Shown here: positions 40,822 through 46,763 of the stretch, in pieces
Layout: each line of letters starts with the position of its first letter
Numbering within the stretch: the first letter of the stretch is position 1
Assembly (NCBI GenBank): GCA_022925895.1
Contig: JAKSYS010000507.1
Location: 1 to 46,763, forward strand
Reading direction: 5' to 3'
Origin: Fragilaria crotonensis
Lineage: Eukaryota > Bacillariophyta > Fragilariophyceae > Fragilariales > Fragilariaceae
DNA length: 46,763 bases
Translations under genes and position numbers: made by a program
Notes under the pieces: model-generated
Told to the model about the DNA's origin: nothing
The model's input: the letters and a program-made list of their open reading frames with translations, nothing else
Database searches by the model: none

Positions 40822-42033
40822 ATGGCCGTCGACTTCTACACCATACCTCAACAAATCACGTTGGTATTCACCTCGCTGTTTTCAGGATTGGTGTCTCTTC
40901 TTGGGTCACTCACAATCATCTACATCATATGGAGAGATCGCAACAAGAAACTCAAATGTGTCTATCATCGCATTTTGTTCGCCTTGTCCCTTATAGACTG
41001 CATCGCATCATTGAACTTTGCCTTTGGCTTCCTTCTTGTTCCTAAAGGCAACTTCTGGGGTGCTCAGGGCAATACCGCTTCATGCGAGGCGAGTGGTTTC
41101 TTGAATACCTTCTTCGTATCTCAAAATCTCTACAATTTCGGTCTGGCAGTTTACTACCTTCTCATCATCCGATATAGGAAGTCCCAGGAGTTTGTTGCAC
41201 GCAACGTCGAACCATACATACACGTTCTTGCACTCAGTATGCCGATGGGAGTCACATTCTGGGCACTCTTCACAAGTTCATTGAACCCGTTGCCCTTTTT
41301 AGGCGGATGGTGCTCAATTGCAAAGTATCCAACCCTATGCAACGTCGACGAGGGCGAATGCTCTCGAGGTTTAATGGATAAGACCATCGCATTCGTAATG
41401 TATGGCCTTGTACTGCTTCCTTCTTTTTTTGGGATTGTAATCATCATGGTCATGATCATTTGTCACGTTCGTGGTCGCATTGCCGCTGTCGTACGATACA
41501 GAACGCGGCCTCGACTGGATGAAACAGCACGACAAACTGTCGTCCAATCGATGCTGTACATCATGGCAAGTCTTTTGCCGAATGGTATTCTCGTCTTGAA
41601 CCATTCGTTCAACTACGTGTTCCCAACTCATCAAAATTCCGTCAGATTTGTTTTTGCGTGCTTTGCTAAGGTGATAGTCCCACTCCAAGGCCTGTTCAAC
41701 CTTATCATCTACATTCGACCGCGGTACATCGCGTTGCGACGTCAAAGGGGAGAAAGCAGTTCCTTCCTCTTCTTAATGTCAGAAATCGTGGTCGGAGTAC
41801 AATCTCGACCTCTTGAGGCAGATGAAGATCAAGGTGTTGATGACTACGCTCCAGAGCTCGCCATCCCAGACATCAGTGACAAATTTGATGGCGGCACAAG
41901 CGAGAGCATCTCAGGCGGTGTTGACGAAGATCATCGTCCATCCTCCATGCAGGATGTGGAGGAGAATGTTTATCCCGATACGGAGAATGGCAATAATAAT
42001 GTGGTGGAATTTCGCGCTAGAGATTTCACCTAA
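40822..42033 (+). CDS. Seven-transmembrane G-protein-coupled-receptor-like protein
   Basis: 403 residues, single exon, ATG at 40822. Seven hydrophobic segments can be placed at residues about 10-38, 50-71, 88-115, 128-153, 189-216, 241-260 and 273-298. Marks: short polar N-terminus; Cys in NTASCEASGF before TM3 and Cys in the second outer loop (CNVDEGEC) able to form the usual disulphide; IIRYRK after TM3 in the place of the DRY box; basic inner loop 3 (RGRIAAVVRYRTRPR); NLIIYIRPRY at the end of TM7 in the NPxxY position. The tail of about 90 residues is very acidic. The pattern fits the cAMP-receptor/rhodopsin-like receptors found in diatoms; ligand unknown. It should sit in the plasma membrane. 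Confidence 0.75.
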   Translation: MAVDFYTIPQQITLVFTSLFSGLVSLLGSLTIIYIIWRDRNKKLKCVYHRILFALSLIDCIASLNFAFGFLLVPKGNFWGAQGNTASCEASGFLNTFFVSQNLYNFGLAVYYLLIIRYRKSQEFVARNVEPYIHVLALSMPMGVTFWALFTSSLNPLPFLGGWCSIAKYPTLCNVDEGECSRGLMDKTIAFVMYGLVLLPSFFGIVIIMVMIICHVRGRIAAVVRYRTRPRLDETARQTVVQSMLYIMASLLPNGILVLNHSFNYVFPTHQNSVRFVFACFAKVIVPLQGLFNLIIYIRPRYIALRRQRGESSSFLFLMSEIVVGVQSRPLEADEDQGVDDYAPELAIPDISDKFDGGTSESISGGVDEDHRPSSMQDVEENVYPDTENGNNNVVEFRARDFT

Positions 42034-42364
42034 AGACCGCAATGCATGGCGATTGGAAGATTATGTTTCTGCCAGCAACCTCTCGAACCCACAACTCGGT
42101 GCCACAATCATATGACCACGCAAATCTCCAATGTTTCCGTTTTCGTTTGTTTAAACAAAAGGCAAGAATTTGCAGTGTACAGACAAATGTGCGACTACAG
42201 GTTATTAGCGCGTTCTCCGATAATCGCCGGGGCGCAATGTGTGATGATGTTTAAAGGTATAATCAATGTTAAATTGTGCTGCCGTGGTACTCGGCGATAC
42301 CTGGTACAAGTACACACCAGTCGATTCGCATCCAAATGATGAACTTTCCTGTTGTCACGAGAAC

Positions 42365-42720
42365 TGGCCTGGTTTGGCGGCATCCATGATCCATGCTACT
42401 GTCCCGCTGGATCGAATATGGGAGTGTGCGCGTAAAATTGTGGCACGCGACGTTGGTCTTGAAAATAAATGTACCTTTATGACGCAGCTACTGGACAGAG
42501 AGCAGATCGCTTTGCTGGTCCATGGTGTTTGTCAGGCAATCCATGGCGCAGCCGAAATGTAGGGTAGCGTACGTAGCTATCGACAAGGTCCGACGTTGAC
42601 AGGTCGTTAATTTCATTACATGGACTGGTGCCATCATATAAATTCAAATAGTCAAAGAAGGAGCCTTCGTCTTCATCATCTTTATGTTGCAAATAGCTAC
42701 TGCGTCCACAATATATTAGA
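42365..42720. repeat. Downstream duplicated block, copy C
   Basis: gctggatcgaa, gcgtaaaattgtggcacgcgacgtt, ctggacagagagcagatcgctttgctggtccatgg and the tail gtcaaagaaggag...cttcatcatct match copies A (33560-33900) and B (39650-39910). No sulfotransferase coding sequence accompanies it. Between the receptor stop and this block (42034-42364) I see no other gene. Confidence 0.6.
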
Positions 42721-42808
42721 GCCTTCGACTCGTTATTGCTTCGTTTCGGACGATATAGATAATGTTGATAGCAGTCGGAAGTCAATCAAACTTCGGTCCT
42801 AGCTAACG

Positions 42809-42843
42809 GGATTGTTGCGAGAAAGTGCGCTCGCAACGAATCC
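42809..42843. repeat. 13-14 bp imperfect hairpin beside the Copia fragment
   Basis: ggattgttgcgag (42809-42821) pairs with ctcgcaacgaatcc (42830-42843) with one extra base, across an 8-nt loop. It ends where the Copia reading frame stops, so it could belong to the element's 3' region. Confidence 0.5.
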
Positions 42844-42844
42844 T

Positions 42845-43705
42845 TTAGTTTCTTTTCCTAGTAGTAGTGCGCTTCGTCTCGCTCCACGCACGGATCCTCT
42901 TAACGTCTGCCCACGTGTGTTCACGTGCTGCATTCTTACCTTTTACTTGTCCTTCCTTCGTTTCGTTTGCACCCGGAGGTGCGGTGTCGCGCGTATTCGG
43001 TTGCTCTTCTTCAACACGCTCCTCGACCGGGACGGCGGGATCGCGTCGGAGGGTGTCGATATGGCTGTATCCTAAAATGACATCGCGGAATCGGCGGAAC
43101 AAATTCCCTTGCAACGGTTTGGTAAAAAAATCTGCTAACATCTCGAGGGTTGGACAGTGTTGGATGGCCACGCCGCTCGCTTGCACTCGATCTTTAATCC
43201 AGAAGTATCTTATGTCGATGTGCCTGGATTTCTGTCCTGCCGACATCCGACCGTTCTTCTCTAATTTGATGGCACTTTCGTTGTCCTGTTGTAGCGTACT
43301 CTCTTTCACCTCGTACCCTTGACCTTTGAGAAAATTGTGCACCCACATTAGATTCGGCAGGTAGTCGCTGGCCCCGACCAGCTCGGCCTCGGTGGAACTC
43401 TTGGTATTCAGTTTCTGTTTCCCGGACTTACAAACAAGGCCGCCTGTCCCGAACGACAACAATCCGCCAGTATGGCTTTTCATGTCGGGGTGAACTGCAT
43501 ACGAGGCGTCGACCCATGTCCTTATCTTTCCCATCTCATCCGCTCCCAGCGTGTACTTGTATTGTAAAGTACCTTTTAGGTACTCCAACACCCGTTTCAA
43601 CTTCGCCTGGTCTTGCACCGTACACTTGGATACCCGCGTGCATAGAAAAATGACAGGCAGTAGGATGTCCATGCGTGCACGTATGGCCACATACAGGAGT
43701 TTCAT
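42845..43705 (-). CDS. Ty1/Copia polyprotein, RNase H end only (5'-truncated)
   Basis: 286 residues from the first ATG; the frame stays open a little upstream (YRRRIWHLLMKLLYVA), the end of the RT domain. Copia marks: KLLYVAIRARMDI, HPDMKSHTGG, then KSSTEAELVGASD (RNase H Glu), QQDNESAIKLEKNG (Asp), KSRHIDIRYFWIKDRV, and LADFFTKPLQG, the last motif of nearly every Copia Pol. The tail after 240 residues is charged. Capsid, protease, integrase and most RT are gone, and no pair of LTRs could be found. The break near 43740 abuts DNA leading into the Plavaka-like element, whose insertion may have caused the loss. Confidence 0.85.
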   Translation of the reverse strand: MKLLYVAIRARMDILLPVIFLCTRVSKCTVQDQAKLKRVLEYLKGTLQYKYTLGADEMGKIRTWVDASYAVHPDMKSHTGGLLSFGTGGLVCKSGKQKLNTKSSTEAELVGASDYLPNLMWVHNFLKGQGYEVKESTLQQDNESAIKLEKNGRMSAGQKSRHIDIRYFWIKDRVQASGVAIQHCPTLEMLADFFTKPLQGNLFRRFRDVILGYSHIDTLRRDPAVPVEERVEEEQPNTRDTAPPGANETKEGQVKGKNAAREHTWADVKRIRAWSETKRTTTRKRN

Positions 43706-43745
43706 CAGAAGGTGCCAGATGCGACGCCTATACTTACACTGTACA

Positions 43746-44304
43746 AATATAGCACAGTATAGTACAAATTTGTAATATCTATGTATACAAACTCATTCAC
43801 CATTTTTCTTTGTAACATTTTATTCATTTTGTGCAATTTTCATTCCCTGTTGTGTCAGCTTGGAATTTTTGTACAAAATTTCAAATTGGGTTGTAACACG
43901 ATGTGCTTCCTGTGACGTGGTGTTGCAGGCGCTCCATGATGATACATTTCATTGATCAAACCCTTCATTCCACCATATCAAATTTGTTGAACACCCGTTT
44001 CGCACACGACACCATCAATTCGTCAGGGCGCTTTCTTTACATTACGTCGACATTAATCCCACAACAAAGACCTCAATTAATCATGTCACCATATCACATG
44101 TTCATGATAACTTTGTTGATCACAAATATTTCACTTGACAACAACGCCATCAATTGGCATTTTGTTTTCTGGTGTTGTCATCCCGACGACAGCGTAATCA
44201 ACATTGCTGAGTCCTCTAATTATCTAGAAAGCAATTTCATAAGATTTCTTTCACCACCGCTGCCTAGCTGTTTTCGACCGAACACACTCGGCAACTCTCA
44301 CACA
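43746..44304. other. AT-rich leader before the Plavaka-like transposase
   Basis: Similar short words recur (accatcaattcg, gccatcaattgg, cattttattcattttg), as in the subterminal region of a DNA transposon. The transposase frame is open back to 43903, but the codons before 44305 look non-coding. No CACTA-type terminus was found. Confidence 0.35.
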
Positions 44305-46763
44305 ATGGCACGTTCTTGTCAAAGTGTGGCAAGAAAGGGAAAGAAAACCCCATCCAAATGGGAAATTTGTTATGGATGTGGAAACCGATGCAAAGGTACT
44401 CGTGGTTTGAAAATTCACTATCTGCATAGTCCCACCTGCCTCAATTCTAATGCTCCTGTCGATAGTAACAATGCATTATTGGAATCCTTATCCATACAAC
44501 CCCCGTCACCACATGTGGAGCGCATTCGTCAAAGCGCTCCCGCAGAATTTTTCAACAGATCAGCAGTTGGAACCAGTTGTGCAGTTGAGGACAGCAAGAA
44601 TGGTGATGACAATCTTGATTTTGGTTCCGTCTCCAATGATCACGATGACAACGACGTAATTCAGCAACCCCACCTTGACGTACCCGATCCGTCCATCGAG
44701 GACGCGGAGGAAATTGGTGACGGCAACGCAACCTTCCCCGACAGCACCATAATGGATGCCTTTGAAGAACATAGGAAGTCAGGAAAAGCGTTTGACGTTT
44801 CCTTATTTTCAGATGAAGAACGCGTGTTGATTGATCTTCTTCATACACTAAAGAAGCTGCGAACCCCACTCAAAGCATACAGTGAAATCTTAAAATGGGC
44901 CGTTCGCTCCACCAGCTCTGGTTATTCCTTTCGAGAAGGACCTCAGACATCACGAAAGTTCATTCTGAGCAAAATGCAATCACGTATGTACCAGGACAAA
45001 TTCACACCACACGAGCACACACTCTATCTTCCCTATTCTCAAGCCCATGTAAATGTGGTTTACTTTGATGCAAAAGAAGTTCTGCATTCACTTCTAACTT
45101 GTCCCATGCTTAACAAGGATGAGAATTACATGTTCCACGACACTCAGCACCCTGACACCTGCAACCCATTTGCAAAGCCCGGAGGGAGAATCCTATCCGA
45201 CATCAATACTGGGCGTTCCTACCTCAAGACCTATGACAAGCTTATCAAGGATCCATCCAAAGACATGCTATTGCCTTGTATTCTTGCAATAGACAAGACG
45301 CATTGTGACTCTGGTGGCAGTCGATTGCAAATGGAACCTTTAACAATCTCTCATGGATTGCTCAGGCACAATATCCGCAAGGAACCCGCCGCTGTGCGCA
45401 TTCTTGGCTACATCAACCTATCACCTCTTCACAAATCAGATGATCCGCCCACTGCCAGTCCTCCGTCATCCCACACCAGCGGGGAGCATCTTCCAAAATT
45501 GAATGGAGTCAGTACTGCTGCCTATTCATTGAATGAGTATCACCTCCAGCTTTGTTGCATTTTGGAAAAGTCAGGCTTCCTATCCCTCCAGGATCGTGGT
45601 TTCACCTGGAAGTTGGAGTATCGTGGAGAATTGATCCCTGTTGTTTTTCATCCCTATGTTCCCTTCATAATCGGAGATACAGAAGGGCACGACCGTTTAT
45701 GTGGTCATTACACATCCCGTGGGAAAGGTGTTCTCCAGCTGTGCCGTGTCTGCGAGTGTCCTGCCGAATTGTCAGGTGACTCAAAGGCCAGGGACTACAG
45801 GAAACGAACACCGATGGTTGTCAACCGAATGGTGCGACACAAACATTTAGACTCCCTCTCCTCGTCATCTCAGCAATATCTGAAAAATGCTTTTGACGAC
45901 GTTCGTTTTGGTTTCCACAATCGTCGCGGCATCTTTGGCGCTTGTCCTGGCGAAATTCTGCACATGGTGTTACTTGGCTGGTTCAAGTATGCAATTGAGT
46001 CCTTCTTTGTCCAAGCTGGTTCTCAAACCGGTGAAACTGTGAAATCTTACAATACACTGTGCAACAATATTGGGCGCCAGCTACAACGACACAGTGATCG
46101 CAACGTTCCTCGGACCATGTTCCGAAAAGGTTTCTCTTCCACCGCCAATCTGAAGGGTCACGAGTATCGTGGTTGTTTGTTAGTGATTCTTATATCACTG
46201 TACACCTCGCGTTATCAAGAAATCTTTTCACTTTCGTTTCTTGTCGTGGCAGCAACAGCAGTTACCGCTAGAAGCGCATCAAATTGAGCGTCTTGAAGTT
46301 GTCCTGATGGACGAAAGGGTTAAGGAACTCCTTGTTCACCACTGCCTTCCCCATGTTGCGTCATCCCGATTGCACTGTTTCACCGAATTTGTGCCCCGTC
46401 ATCACGCATCCTACGACAGTCCAGCAGACGCCGGACAATTGTATCGCGCAAACCCAAACTACCAAGGAAAGCCATGGTATGACCACGCCATGGTTCGGTG
46501 GGATGGTTTCAAATTGCCCCTTCCCGCTAGAATCCACACCTTCATCAACCTTGAACACTTGAAGCCAAACGCAAGCATATCGTTTCCCGGGTCTGATCAA
46601 GGAAGCGAACCAACAATACCCGGGATGTACGCTGTGATTGAATCTTTTGAAAGGATGTACGAATTTGACACCTTACTAAACAAAATGGAGTGTGAGCAAA
46701 CTGACATCGACAACCCCTCCATATTCCGTTTGTTTAAACTGACAATTGGCAAAGAAGCCGGAC
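44305..46763 (+). CDS. Plavaka/CACTA-like transposase, one frame break, runs off the window
   Basis: Start at 44305 (MARSCQSVARKGKK), chosen because a Cys/His finger follows at once (CYGCGNRCKGTRGLKIHYLH..C). An acidic linker is followed by the transposase: HTLKKLRTPLKAYSEILKWA, FDAKEVLHSLLTC, LPCILAIDKTHCDSGGS (first Asp of the DDE-type core), LEYRGELIPVVFHPYVPFIIGDTEGHDRLCG (second Asp region), and GIFGACPGEILHMVLLGWFKYAIE. This frame ends at 46287, but from about 46225 the +1 frame carries on (SWQQQQLPLEAHQIERLEVV, PWYDHAMVRWDGFKLPLPAR, GMYAVIESFERM) to the window end, so one indel or a small intron lies near 46215-46240. The order of motifs fits Plavaka elements, a CACTA relative best known in fungi. 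Confidence 0.7.

Noticed and set aside
42845..43740. Full Copia element with LTRs
   Set aside because: Only the RNase H end is present and no direct terminal repeats could be found on either side.

Overview
The window is eukaryotic nuclear DNA, most probably from a raphid pennate diatom; the species is not decided. Reasons: short GT-AG introns (85, 197 and 245 nt), nuclear genes with mitochondrial-type presequences, a secreted PT-repeat protein of a kind common in diatoms, a lone 7TM receptor, and a dense mix of DIRS-order, non-LTR, Copia, Plavaka/CACTA-like and hAT-like elements. Single-copy genes are sparse and transposon debris fills most of the space between them.

Layout. 1-2.0 kb: no gene I can support. 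2.0-3.0 kb: a small two-exon gene for a putative mitochondrial membrane/coiled-coil protein, tail to tail with a broken 3' end of a mitochondrial bL20 gene. 3.0-8.0 kb: nested mobile DNA (a 5'-truncated LINE with a 17-bp target duplication, a GC-rich MITE with 24-bp terminal inverted repeats (TIRs), a 2.7-kb element with 28-bp TIRs that holds other elements, and a hAT-type MITE with a clean 8-bp target duplication). 8.2-9.1 kb: METTL24-like methyltransferase. 9.3-10.7 kb: second copy of the 2-3 kb duplication, now with an intact mitochondrial bL20 gene but without exon 1 of the small gene. 11.7-13.3 kb: homoserine O-acetyltransferase (one intron). 14.5-16.4 kb: secreted PT-repeat protein with a reading-frame break and 243-bp internal repeats. 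17.1-17.8 kb: GT23-like fucosyltransferase relic.

18.2-26.2 kb holds the most striking object: a tyrosine-recombinase retrotransposon with RT, RNase H and recombinase ORFs and the split-direct-repeat layout A1-ORFs-B1-A2-B2 of PAT/Ngaro elements, followed by one more tandem A-B unit. 26.3-30.7 kb is a region without recognisable genes, bracketed by two related arrays built on a 10-bp module. 31.4-32.0 kb is a hAT-like MITE just upstream of a sulfotransferase gene (32.1-33.3 kb). A decayed paralogue of that gene lies at 38.4-39.3 kb, and its downstream block occurs three times. 34.4-36.7 kb is a second LINE with a 19-bp target duplication. 40.8-42.0 kb is a 7TM receptor gene. 42.8-43.7 kb is the 3' end of a Copia polyprotein, and from 44.3 kb to the window end runs a Plavaka/CACTA-like transposase with one frame break.

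The host genes (bL20, metX, METTL24-like, sulfotransferase, 7TM receptor) do not form one pathway. The shared theme is duplication and transposon nesting between them. All calls come from reading the sequence; no database search was run.
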